A DNA stretch of 43,985 nt from an uncultured Prevotella sp. (GTDB taxonomy: Bacteria; Bacteroidota; Bacteroidia; Bacteroidales; Bacteroidaceae): NCBI GenBank assembly GCA_947170725.1, contig CAMVUM010000028.1, positions 1-43,985 of the forward strand. Reading direction: 5' to 3'. The notes below the pieces were generated by a model that was not told the DNA's origin, did not search any database, and saw nothing but the letters and a program-made list of their open reading frames with translations. Shown here piece by piece: positions 17,007 to 25,418 of the stretch (position 1 is the stretch's first letter; the number at the start of each line of letters is the position of its first letter). A program made the position numbers and the translations under genes.

Positions 17007-17061
17007 GGCCATCGGCTACCGCAACCTCGACCGCGGAGACTGGGCGGAGCGTGGCGTATGA
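17005..17061 (+). pseudogene. Detached copy of the comM 3' end
   Basis: Read in frame from 17005, these bases encode EAIGYRNLDRGDWAERGV and a stop, against EAIGYRNLDRGDWAERAL at the end of the intact comM. There is no comM sequence directly upstream; the copy starts at the DUF3990 stop codon. It is either the original comM end displaced by an insertion or a second end brought in with the cassette. The preserved reading frame and synonymous differences suggest that both copies were once functional gene ends. Confidence 0.8.
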
Positions 17062-17149
17062 CGCCAGGACGTGGCGAAAGCATATCAGAAATATTGTCAT
17101 TCGTTGGTATTTATTAACCAGACAGACAGCCTTATTTGTCCGATAAAAA

Positions 17150-17181
17150 TTTGATTATATACCAAATAATGAGTAATTTTG
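17150..17181 (+). promoter_or_regulatory. Promoter of the sensor kinase gene
   Basis: TTTG (17150-17153), 20 bases, TAATTTTG (17174-17181). The leader is about 90 bases. Confidence 0.75.
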
Positions 17182-17278
17182 CAGCCATGGAAATCTTGAC
17201 ACACAACAGCAGGCGGACCGTCCGCTGACAACAGTGCCGGAATCTGATAAGAAATAAAAAACACTACAGGATACAAGC

Positions 17279-19183
17279 ATGAACAGAAAAAGTCTACTTA
17301 CACTCCTGCTCGTCTTCCTCAGCCCTATCATTATACGGGCGCAGAAAGATGACTTTATTCTCATCATTACATCATTTCAGATAGAGCTCAACAATTATCA
17401 GACCAACATAAGCGAGTTCTATACGGAAATCAACCGTGAAAACCCCGACATGCAATATGTTGTGGAGAACATGAACTGCCGTTCCCTAAGCGAGATGAAC
17501 GAGTGGCGTGAACGCATGGGCAAGTTCGTAGCCAAATATGAGGAACGCCGGCCGCGCTGCATTCTCCTGTTGGGCAACGAAGCCTGGGCGAGCTACCTGT
17601 CTCTGAACAACGACTTCACACGTTCGGTGCCATGTTTCGCCATGCTCGTCAACGACCGTATAGTACAGCTACCGGACACTGCCGTCAACGTCATGACGTG
17701 GCATCCGAAGATGCGCTCCTTTTCCACCGACATGCCGGATTGCAGCCTGAAGGGTGCAATCGCCTATCATTATGACGTCAAGGCAAACGTTGAACTGGCC
17801 CAGCGGCTTTTTCCAAAAACACGCCGAATCAACTTCTTTACCGACAACACCTTCGGGGGCATCAACCAGCTGGGCATCATCAACGATTATGTAGACCACA
17901 TCCGGGCGGCGGCGTCACAGCTTGTCCTGCGCGTGATTGACGGCAGGTCATACACTTTCAACGAAGCGGGAAACGAATACCGCCGGCTCAAGGCCGACTG
18001 GGACCTTGCTATGTTCACCACATGGCGCATTGACAGCACCGGAAACTATCTCGTTGTCAGCGCTACCCAACAGCTGCTGAACTACAACAACAACATACCC
18101 GGAATATCAGTCACGTCAACCGGCATCGGCGATGTCAGCGTCGGAGGCATCATCCCGCGCTACGGACAGCAAGGCCGGCGGATGGGGCAGATTGTCAACC
18201 GATGGCTACGCACGGGACAGACCCAGCATATAATATCGGTTGACAACGTGACGGCTTTCGACTATAGCCAGCTGCGCACGTGGAACATCAGCCCATCCAT
18301 ACTTCCAAAGGATGCGGACATACGCAACAAGCCTCACAATTTCTATGAATCACACCCACAACTGACCATCATTTTCACATCCATAACGGTCATTCTCATC
18401 CTCAGTGTGGCGTTCTTCACTTTCCACATATTCCAGAACCGCCGCAACATGAGGCGTCAGAAAGAAATGATGGTTCAGCTGGCCGCAGCCAAAGAAAAAG
18501 CCGAAGAGGCCAACAGGCTGAAATCCAACTTCCTTGCCAACATGAGCCACGAGGTCCGAACACCGCTCAATGCCATCGTGGGATTCGCCAATATCCTGAT
18601 AGAACAGCGCAACGAGCTGTCCGAAACAGAATTCAAGGAAATCTCCACACTCGTCAACCAGAATGCCGATCTGCTTGTCAAACTCATCAACGATGTCCTC
18701 GACCTCTCGCGCATAGAGTCCCGCAGCGTCCAGATGACGCCTGAAGATATAGACCTCATCGACCTCGGCCGCTCGCTCGTCAACACGGAAAGCCTCAACA
18801 ACAGCCGTAAGGCCAACCTCAAGGTACTATTCGACTGTCCACACGAGGAACTGAGCTGCGTGACGGACCGCCGCTATCTCCAACAGATAATCATCAATCT
18901 GCTCAACAACGCAATCAAGTTCACGGACAAGGGCACCGTCACACTGCGCATAGAACAGGGCGACGACTGCATCCGTTTTTCCGTGACGGACACCGGCCCG
19001 GGCATTCCTACGGACAAGCAGAAACAGGTTTTCCAACGTTTCGAGCAGTTGGACAATTTCAAACAAGGCACCGGACTCGGCCTGTCCATCTGCCAGTCCA
19101 TCGTCGAAATGCTCGGCGGCCGCATCTGGATAGACCCTGAATATATCTACGGAGCACGATTCGTGTTCACGATACCGCAATAA
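17279..19183 (+). CDS. Sensor histidine kinase with large periplasmic sensor domain
   Basis: A 634-residue membrane histidine kinase. A signal peptide (1-21) leads a periplasmic domain of about 335 residues whose layout (repeated Rossmann-like strands, GGIIPRYGQQGRRMGQIV) resembles the ABC-type substrate-binding-like sensors found on some bacterial kinases. One membrane helix (about 361-383) and a short coiled segment lead to HisKA (MSHEVRTPLNAIVG, phospho-acceptor His424). The HATPase domain has the N box at about 541, DTGPGIP at about 571 and GTGLGLSI at about 597. No receiver or output domain is fused and no response regulator gene is adjacent, so its partner must be elsewhere. Ligand unknown. 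A strong terminator follows immediately. Confidence 0.9.
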   Translation: MNRKSLLTLLLVFLSPIIIRAQKDDFILIITSFQIELNNYQTNISEFYTEINRENPDMQYVVENMNCRSLSEMNEWRERMGKFVAKYEERRPRCILLLGNEAWASYLSLNNDFTRSVPCFAMLVNDRIVQLPDTAVNVMTWHPKMRSFSTDMPDCSLKGAIAYHYDVKANVELAQRLFPKTRRINFFTDNTFGGINQLGIINDYVDHIRAAASQLVLRVIDGRSYTFNEAGNEYRRLKADWDLAMFTTWRIDSTGNYLVVSATQQLLNYNNNIPGISVTSTGIGDVSVGGIIPRYGQQGRRMGQIVNRWLRTGQTQHIISVDNVTAFDYSQLRTWNISPSILPKDADIRNKPHNFYESHPQLTIIFTSITVILILSVAFFTFHIFQNRRNMRRQKEMMVQLAAAKEKAEEANRLKSNFLANMSHEVRTPLNAIVGFANILIEQRNELSETEFKEISTLVNQNADLLVKLINDVLDLSRIESRSVQMTPEDIDLIDLGRSLVNTESLNNSRKANLKVLFDCPHEELSCVTDRRYLQQIIINLLNNAIKFTDKGTVTLRIEQGDDCIRFSVTDTGPGIPTDKQKQVFQRFEQLDNFKQGTGLGLSICQSIVEMLGGRIWIDPEYIYGARFVFTIPQ

Positions 19184-19188
19184 AAGGA

Positions 19189-19248
19189 AGCCCCCTCCCG
19201 ACTCACCCAAAAAAAATGGAGAGTCGGGAGGGGGCTGTTATTTTTTTT
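19189..19248 (+). terminator. Terminator of the sensor kinase gene
   Basis: AGCCCCCTCCCGACTC (19189-19204) is perfectly inverted at 19221-19236, followed by a run of Ts to 19248. The loop contains eight As, so it can also act on the opposite strand. Confidence 0.9.
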
Positions 19249-19444
19249 CCTGTTTTTAAGCCCGCAAGAATGTGGACTTTCCGATTTTTTCTCTCCCCGC
19301 CTCCAAATATCGCAAACACGCACGTATAAAAAAACGTGGTATTTTGTGACGATATATTTACACGCTTTATAACCAGCTTATTTTCAGTCGTTTACAAACA
19401 GCGCCGATTCTTCTCTCCCTTTGTTATGGCAAGGCCTGGCTCCT

Positions 19445-19700
19445 GTAAGGCCCTCCCGAGTATGCAACGAGGCCTCCGCGGCATTGCAACGGGGCTGTCG
19501 TTGCATCACGACAAGGCCGCCACCGAAACCCCGGGAGGGCCTTACGGGAGCAAAACAGTAGCTTTTCAGGACAAAATCAGCAAACAAAAACACTGCGTCT
19601 CACTCGTTCTGAAAAAGCCGTAAGGGCCTTACGGGAACATGACGGAGCGAAAAACGGCCTGCAACCATACACCGACCGACAGCCGTAAGGCCCTTACGGC
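19445..19700. repeat. Cluster of CCGTAAGG-type palindromes in a gene-free spacer
   Basis: The spacer 19249-19822 has no credible gene. It holds GTAAGGCCCTCCCG (19445-19458) inverted at 19532-19545, TGCAACG (19484-19490) inverted at 19499-19505, a 17-base palindrome at 19618-19634 (CCGTAAGG, G, CCTTACGG) and a 19-base one at 19682-19700 (GCCGTAAGG, C, CCTTACGGC). All but the TGCAACG pair use the same TAAGGCC/GGCCTTA word, and the window's first bases carry it too. This looks like a REP-like or decayed mobile-element repeat. Confidence 0.65.
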
Positions 19701-19822
19701 CTCTCCGAAACGGGAAAAACGAGCTGGAACGGATTTTTTTGCGGACGGGGTTTTGTAAGGGAAAAAGATGGGCATCCTACCCTACCGACAGCCCTTTCCG
19801 ACTGACAATCCGGAAAGTCTGT

Positions 19823-22800
19823 CTAATCAAACACATATCTCACGCTGAACATCACCCGATATGTCGAGGCTGCGCTGACATAGTCGCGGAAAGTCGTCAG
19901 GTGGCGTTCGCCGTTGACGAGATTATATGTATATGAACCGTCGGAACCATTGCTGCCTTTGCCCGGACGGTAGGTCAGGAGGCTTCCTGAGACCAGCTGT
20001 CTATACAGCCCCCAGCTGCGGTTGAGCAGGTTCGGGAGGTTCGCTATGTCACATCCAAGCTGCAACGTGTGACGCCTGGTGCCGACGTTGAGCGATATGT
20101 CGTGGGTGAAACGGAAGTCCAGCTGATGGTGCCACGGCATACGGGCGCCGCCGCGCTCGGCATACCGTCCCTTGCGCGTCTTGAGATAGTCGTCCTGACA
20201 GACGTATGCCCAGAAATCGTCGCGCTGCATGTCCGCCGTGTAGGTCTGGCGGCTGCCGTCGGCAGCGGTGAAAGTGCCGTTGTCGGCAAAATTCCAACTG
20301 TCAAGTTCCTTGCGCGAAGCCGGAACGCGGATGAGATTGCCGGGGGCCGAAACATCGCCTGTGACATTGCCTGTGAAGATATAGGAGAACCGCGTATATG
20401 AATAGTTGCCCATATATCCGTGCTCCCCGCCGTCATAGACGAGGCCGAACGACGAGGCATGATGACGCCCCGTCTTCATCCGGTAGCTCACCGAGACAAG
20501 CACGCGGTCGGGCGCGATATATGTCGCATAGCCCGTCTCAGCATCGTTGACCGCAGAGACAGAATTGCGGTATTGAACATAGGCCGACGAAACCTGGTCG
20601 CCGATGCCCTCGCTGTAGCTCTTTGCTCCGGCTCGGGTGTACGCCGCCGAGACATCAAGCCCGAAATGGAAATGTCGCCGGAGCTGAGCCGTCACCGCCC
20701 AGTAATAAGACCGACGGCCCGCATTTTCAATCACGTAGGCTTGATTTCGGCCGTAGGTGCTCATATACCGCCGCGTGTCATAGCCGCTCAGCCTTATCTC
20801 CGACTCGCCGTCCCAGTAGACATTGCGGTTAGAGACGATACAGGGGTTCATGTCGCGGTTATATACACCCTCCAGCGTGAAGTCAATGTCGTACGGCAGC
20901 CGCGTGTCAATGGCCAGCGACATCTTCCATGTCCGCGGCATGCGCAGCTTGTCGCTGAGAATTGTCGGCCCCGCGGGAACTGACGTCCGGCTCTCTGCCC
21001 CGATGGCCGCGAGCATCTCCCGACGGTCCGTGGTCAGCGCCGGATAGCGGTCACCGGCCGCGGCGTATGCCCCGTTTCCTGACTGTTCGTTGTCCGGACT
21101 GACATAGAAGTAGGATGTCTGGCCCATGCCCGAGTTTCCAACGGCCGATATGAGCCATACGAAAGGCATACGGCCGACAAACAGGCCCGTTCCGCCGCGC
21201 AGGACGTAGCGGTTGTCGCCCGTGATGTCCCAGCGGAAACCAAGCCTCGGCGACACGCCGGCACTCGCCTCCGGAACATTGTCCGTCCGGAAATGGCAGC
21301 CGCCGAAGTCGAGTTCATGATACTCGCCGTTGTAGTTGTCCTTCAGCGCAGGATAGTCGTGGTGCTCCAGCCGCAGCCCTCCGGTCAGCGTCAGCCGGTC
21401 CGTCAGCGCCACCTCGTCCTGAAGATAGAACGAAAAAAGCCGCGTGGTCATCTTCGCCTGGAACATGGAGTGGTCCGCACCGTTGCCGTAGCTGATGGCG
21501 AAAACGCGCGGCGCACGACCGAACACGTCGTCCCAGCGACCCTGACGGACCTCTTCCGGCGTGGCCTCATAGGCATAATAGCCCGCAGCGGCCTGCGCAA
21601 AGGCGTTGACGGCGCGCCTCTGCTCATACTGCAGTCCGGCCGTCAGACGGTGGCGGCCCAGCGTCACCGTCGCCTCGTCGGTCAGGACGAAGTTCTTCGT
21701 CTGCGTCAGATTGCCGGCCGTGAAGATGTCGTCGCCTGTCATCGCCCACGTCGGATATTGTCCCTGTCCGTCGTTCATGACGATCTCCACCGTCGGCTGG
21801 TCACCGTATTCGGTGCTGCGCGGCTGGTCCTGAAAAGAATATGTTGCCCTCAGCGTGTTCGTCCAGTTTCCCATACGGCTGTTCAGCTCGGCAGCCAGCG
21901 ACGTGAAACGGTATTCGCTGTAATAGCGCGAAGCCAGCGACGTCATGCCGTAGTAGCTGTTACTGCCGTACATGGCCACGTTTGAGGCGTTATATATAGC
22001 CGCCGGCAGAGCCACCCCTACCGTCCGCGAGTTTGCCGGCGGCGAGCTTTGCTTGCGGTTCGAGCGCGTGAACCGGACATTGAAGCGATGGGCGTCCGTG
22101 ATGTTCCAGTCCAGACGGGCCAGCAGGCGATAGGCCGGTGTCTCCACGTTGTAGTTCTGCCACGGTCCGGTCGTCATGCCGTATCTGCTTCTCAGATAGT
22201 CCGTCAGCGAGGCCAGCTCGCTCTCCCGCGGCCGGCGATTGATGTCCGAGAATGTCCCCGCGTCGCCACCGCCTGCCTTTGCCGTCGGTCCGGCCTTCAC
22301 GTCGGCCTCGTATTCGCCGTTGACGAAGAAGAACAGCCGGTCACGGACAATGGGACCGCCGGCGCTGAGGCCGTAGGTGTAACTGTGGGACGTGGCTATG
22401 TCAAGCCGCTCATCGCCCACCCGGTCGCCCGTCCACGTGTCGTTGGTCAGATAGGTGTATGCCGTCGCGCGTAAGCGGTTTGTTCCGCTGCGCGTCACGG
22501 CGTTGACCGTACCGCCCGTGAATCCGCTTTGGCGGACATCATACGGCGTGGCCGCCACCGTCAGCTGCTCTATGGCATCGAGCGCTATGGGCATGCCGCC
22601 GCCCGTAAGTATTCCCGTCCCCAATCCGAAAACGTTGTTGAAGCCGGAACCGTCGATTGTCACGTCAGACTGGCGGAAGTTCCCTCCGCCGATGGCCAGT
22701 CCGTTGCTCGTTGCCGAAGCCACGGGCGAGAGGCGGATGATGTCCGTCATGGAACGGCTGACGGTGGGCGTCACGCCTATCTGCCGCTCACTGACGTGGG

Positions 22801-23215
22801 TCACTGTGCCCGGAGTCAGACTCGCCGCCGTGGCTTTGTGGTCCGACGGACGGACGGTCACGCCCGTCAGCAGTGTCTCCTTTTCGGTAATGGCGACGTT
22901 GAGAATATAGCGGTCGTCCAGTCTCAGCGTGATGTCTCCGATCTCCACCGTGGAATAGCCTACGTATGACACACTCACCCTATATGGTCCTCCGGCCTTC
23001 ATCCCGCCGATTGCGTAGCGTCCCGAAGCGTCGGTAACGGTTCCGTAGGCAGTGCCCGAGGGTTCATGAACGGCTCTCACGGCAGCGCCCATTATGGCTT
23101 GCGCGGCCGCATCAGTGACTCTGCCGCTCATTGACGACGTCGTGACCTGGGCTTCGGCAATGGCTGCCAGGAACAAAAAGATTGTGGTAATGAGGTGTCT
23201 CGTTTCTCTTATCAT
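19823..23215 (-). CDS. Oar-like TonB-dependent outer-membrane receptor
   Basis: A 1130-residue outer-membrane protein. The start at 23215 gives a proper signal peptide (IRETRHLITTIFLFLAAIAEAQ); an in-frame ATG at 23284 adds 23 residues before it and is unlikely. A carboxypeptidase-regulatory-like domain follows (about 27-105, SGRVTDAAAQ to VSYVGYSTVEIG), then a plug (about 130-260, DIIRLSPVASATSNG, DVTIDGSGFNNVFG) and a long barrel ending in the aromatic beta-signal SVRYVFD. No SusD-like partner is adjacent and no SusC-type start is seen, so this is the Oar/TonB type rather than a SusCD importer. The cargo is not predictable; peptides, siderophores and proteins are all known for the wider family. 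Its divergent neighbour is a GH43 gene. Confidence 0.88.
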   Translation of the reverse strand: MIRETRHLITTIFLFLAAIAEAQVTTSSMSGRVTDAAAQAIMGAAVRAVHEPSGTAYGTVTDASGRYAIGGMKAGGPYRVSVSYVGYSTVEIGDITLRLDDRYILNVAITEKETLLTGVTVRPSDHKATAASLTPGTVTHVSERQIGVTPTVSRSMTDIIRLSPVASATSNGLAIGGGNFRQSDVTIDGSGFNNVFGLGTGILTGGGMPIALDAIEQLTVAATPYDVRQSGFTGGTVNAVTRSGTNRLRATAYTYLTNDTWTGDRVGDERLDIATSHSYTYGLSAGGPIVRDRLFFFVNGEYEADVKAGPTAKAGGGDAGTFSDINRRPRESELASLTDYLRSRYGMTTGPWQNYNVETPAYRLLARLDWNITDAHRFNVRFTRSNRKQSSPPANSRTVGVALPAAIYNASNVAMYGSNSYYGMTSLASRYYSEYRFTSLAAELNSRMGNWTNTLRATYSFQDQPRSTEYGDQPTVEIVMNDGQGQYPTWAMTGDDIFTAGNLTQTKNFVLTDEATVTLGRHRLTAGLQYEQRRAVNAFAQAAAGYYAYEATPEEVRQGRWDDVFGRAPRVFAISYGNGADHSMFQAKMTTRLFSFYLQDEVALTDRLTLTGGLRLEHHDYPALKDNYNGEYHELDFGGCHFRTDNVPEASAGVSPRLGFRWDITGDNRYVLRGGTGLFVGRMPFVWLISAVGNSGMGQTSYFYVSPDNEQSGNGAYAAAGDRYPALTTDRREMLAAIGAESRTSVPAGPTILSDKLRMPRTWKMSLAIDTRLPYDIDFTLEGVYNRDMNPCIVSNRNVYWDGESEIRLSGYDTRRYMSTYGRNQAYVIENAGRRSYYWAVTAQLRRHFHFGLDVSAAYTRAGAKSYSEGIGDQVSSAYVQYRNSVSAVNDAETGYATYIAPDRVLVSVSYRMKTGRHHASSFGLVYDGGEHGYMGNYSYTRFSYIFTGNVTGDVSAPGNLIRVPASRKELDSWNFADNGTFTAADGSRQTYTADMQRDDFWAYVCQDDYLKTRKGRYAERGGARMPWHHQLDFRFTHDISLNVGTRRHTLQLGCDIANLPNLLNRSWGLYRQLVSGSLLTYRPGKGSNGSDGSYTYNLVNGERHLTTFRDYVSAASTYRVMFSVRYVFD

Positions 23216-23326
23216 AATTGAAATTGTTCGTAGTTCGTTCTGAAACGTTCCGCAATATACAGAATGACGCACGGACAATGTCACCGTACGTTTTCCGCTA
23301 TATTGCCGGATTTAGCCTGTTGTGTG

Positions 23327-23334
23327 CAAAGGTA
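23327..23334 (-). promoter_or_regulatory. -7 box of the TonB receptor gene
   Basis: TACCTTTG on the minus strand. No -33 box at the right distance. The leader would be about 105 bases, supporting the start at 23215. Confidence 0.55.
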
Positions 23335-23498
23335 AAAAAGAATAACGGAAATGAGGTTCTGAATATAGTTAAAAAGTCAGAAGATAACACACTGATATCC
23401 ACGCCATAACCCCATTTCCATACTTTAATGGCTGTATGAGCGTACGATTTTACCGTATTACGAACGAAATCACAACTTATTTCATGCCGTCTTTTACT

Positions 23499-23506
23499 AA
23501 ATTTGC
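23499..23506 (+). promoter_or_regulatory. -7 box before the GH43 gene
   Basis: TAAATTTG matches TAnnTTTG. The implied leader is about 195 bases, unusually long here. It carries TGACGC/GCGTCA (around 23552-23568) and ATGGCGTC (23578-23585) inverted at 23606-23613. Nothing else is recognised in 23335-23708. Confidence 0.5.
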
Positions 23507-23708
23507 AGAAGAACACCGCCGCAACGGCAACGGTTTCCAACCACTACGACTTTGACGCAAAAGCGTCATCACCTCCTATGGCGTCCGTGACAGCCCAAAG
23601 ACAGCGACGCCATCACCGGCTATGAAGCAGACTATAAGAAATCGATAAGCAAGTTGCAAGAAACCGATAAGCAAACAGTAAAAAAACTCAATAAAAAACC
23701 TATCAGAC

Positions 23709-25337
23709 ATGAACAAAGCCCTCCTGACATCATTCCTGCGCCGTGTGCTCACCGCCATTATAACCATTGTGACCATCAGCGCTACCGCCCAGACACAAGC
23801 CCGCACGGTCAATCCGATCCTGCCTGGCTTCAATCCCGATCCGTCGATATGCCGCGTTGGCGACGACTACTATATCTGCACATCGTCATTCACGTGGTAT
23901 CCGGGGCTGCCGATATACCACAGCCGCGACCTCATTAACTGGGAACTCGTCGGCCACGCCATCAACCGTCCCGGAATGGTCAACCTCGACGGTGTGAAAG
24001 ACAAGGACGGAGTGTGGGCGCCCACCCTGCGCCATCATGAAGGACGGTGGTATATCTTCTGCAACGTGAGCAACCGTGGCAACTTCTTCATCACCGCAAC
24101 GGACATCAGAGGCCCGTGGTCGGACCCCGTCTTCATCAAAGGGATGGACGGAATCGATCCGTCCGTATTCTGGGATGACGACGGACGGGCATACGTAATG
24201 GCAAACACGACACGTTTCCCCAACCGGAAATATCAGGCTTCAACGGCTATCTACATGCAGCAGATAGACCTCACGGACGGCACACTGACCGGCGAGCGCC
24301 ACATTCTCACTTCCGGCCACGCCCTGAACGCACGCTACGGCGAGGCTCCACACCTCTATAAAATTGACGGCCGCTATGTCCTCGTCATTGCCGAGGGCGG
24401 CACCGACTTCAACCATGCAGTGACGGTGATGACCTCAAACAGCCTTTTCGGTCCATACCTGCCGCAGCAGGTCAACCCCGTCCTTACCCAACGCCACTAC
24501 GGCCACAACAGTCCGCTGCAGTGCGTTGGCCACGCCGACCTCGTCATGACGCCCGCCGGAAAGTGGTATGCCGTGGCTTTGGGCAAGCGAATGGTTGGCG
24601 GCCGCCATGCCTTCACACGCGAGACGTTCCTCTGTCCGGTGGCGATTGAGGGCGGAGAATTCATCTTCAATCCCGGTCAGGGCGGCATGACTATGGACAT
24701 CCCGCGTCCGGAACTGCCCGAATGTCCCGTAGCCGTAGTCCCGTCACATGACGGTTTTGACGGAACGGAACTTCCGCCGCACTGGTATTTCGAACGTATT
24801 CCCCACACACCATTCCACCGCATCGGCGACGGACGTCTCACGCTGAGCCTCCGTCCCGAGACTCTTGACAGCCTCGTCAGCCCAGCCATGACCTTTCGCC
24901 GCGTCCTTTCACACGACTACCTGGCCACGACCGCAATGACGTTTGCCCCGCGCCGCAAGGGCGAAGCCGCCGGACTGGTGCTCCACCGCAACGCCTCGGC
25001 ATACGTAGCACTGCTCCGCACGACGGACGGCATTGCCGTCATCGAGAGCGGACGCACCACCGCCGTCCTCCCGTATGACGGACGCGAGGTCTGCCTTTCG
25101 CTCACGGCCCACGGCATGACGGCCACGCTGGAGTTCGGTCCGACGCCAGACAACATGACGCGGGCGGCCGAAGTGAGCCTCACCGGGCTTGCCGATGACG
25201 GACGACTGAACCGCTTCAACGGTCTCGGCGTTGGCGTCTATGCCACGGCCGACGGCCGGAAATCACGCAATGAAGCGTCCTTCAGCCATTTCTTATATGA
25301 AGACATCGATTCCGCCGAAACCTCCCCGCGCCAATAA
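23709..25337 (+). CDS. GH43 family glycoside hydrolase, beta-xylosidase/arabinofuranosidase-like
   Basis: A 542-residue exported GH43 enzyme. A signal peptide ends near residue 28. The five-bladed propeller carries the expected acids: base Asp44 (FNPDPSICRVGDDYY), pKa-modulating Asp150 (GIDPSVF) and acid Glu212 (GEAPHLYK). The C-terminal 190 residues (from DGFDGTELPPHWYFERIP) form a beta-sandwich like the C-terminal domain of GH43 beta-xylosidases. Likely activity is removal of xylose or arabinose from plant xylan or arabinan fragments in the periplasm. The exact subfamily cannot be told by eye. It precedes a GH97 gene that has its own promoter, so the two may be co-regulated but are not necessarily one transcript. 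Confidence 0.88.
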   Translation: MNKALLTSFLRRVLTAIITIVTISATAQTQARTVNPILPGFNPDPSICRVGDDYYICTSSFTWYPGLPIYHSRDLINWELVGHAINRPGMVNLDGVKDKDGVWAPTLRHHEGRWYIFCNVSNRGNFFITATDIRGPWSDPVFIKGMDGIDPSVFWDDDGRAYVMANTTRFPNRKYQASTAIYMQQIDLTDGTLTGERHILTSGHALNARYGEAPHLYKIDGRYVLVIAEGGTDFNHAVTVMTSNSLFGPYLPQQVNPVLTQRHYGHNSPLQCVGHADLVMTPAGKWYAVALGKRMVGGRHAFTRETFLCPVAIEGGEFIFNPGQGGMTMDIPRPELPECPVAVVPSHDGFDGTELPPHWYFERIPHTPFHRIGDGRLTLSLRPETLDSLVSPAMTFRRVLSHDYLATTAMTFAPRRKGEAAGLVLHRNASAYVALLRTTDGIAVIESGRTTAVLPYDGREVCLSLTAHGMTATLEFGPTPDNMTRAAEVSLTGLADDGRLNRFNGLGVGVYATADGRKSRNEASFSHFLYEDIDSAETSPRQ

Positions 25338-25362
25338 ACCGCGCGGGGAAGCGGTCGTTTTT
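25323..25362 (+). terminator. Terminator of the GH43 gene
   Basis: TCCCCGCGC (25323-25331) pairs with GCGCGGGGA (25341-25349), with a T-run at 25358-25362. The stop codon lies in the loop, so the hairpin begins inside the last codons. Confidence 0.7.
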
Positions 25363-25373
25363 CAATTATTTCG

Positions 25374-25381
25374 TATCTTTG
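25374..25381 (+). promoter_or_regulatory. -7 box of the GH97 gene
   Basis: TATCTTTG matches TAnnTTTG, 38 bases before the ATG at 25419. No -33 box is evident. Confidence 0.5.
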
Positions 25382-25418
25382 CAAGAACTTAAGAACAATC
25401 TAAAACACATTGAGACTT

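Noticed and set aside
19336..19623. Possible 95-residue gene in the spacer after the sensor kinase
   Set aside because: It is made of the palindromic repeats and low-complexity sequence, with no family pattern.
19823..23215. SusC-type receptor of a SusCD pair
   Set aside because: No SusD-like gene follows, and the plug and length agree better with Oar-like receptors.
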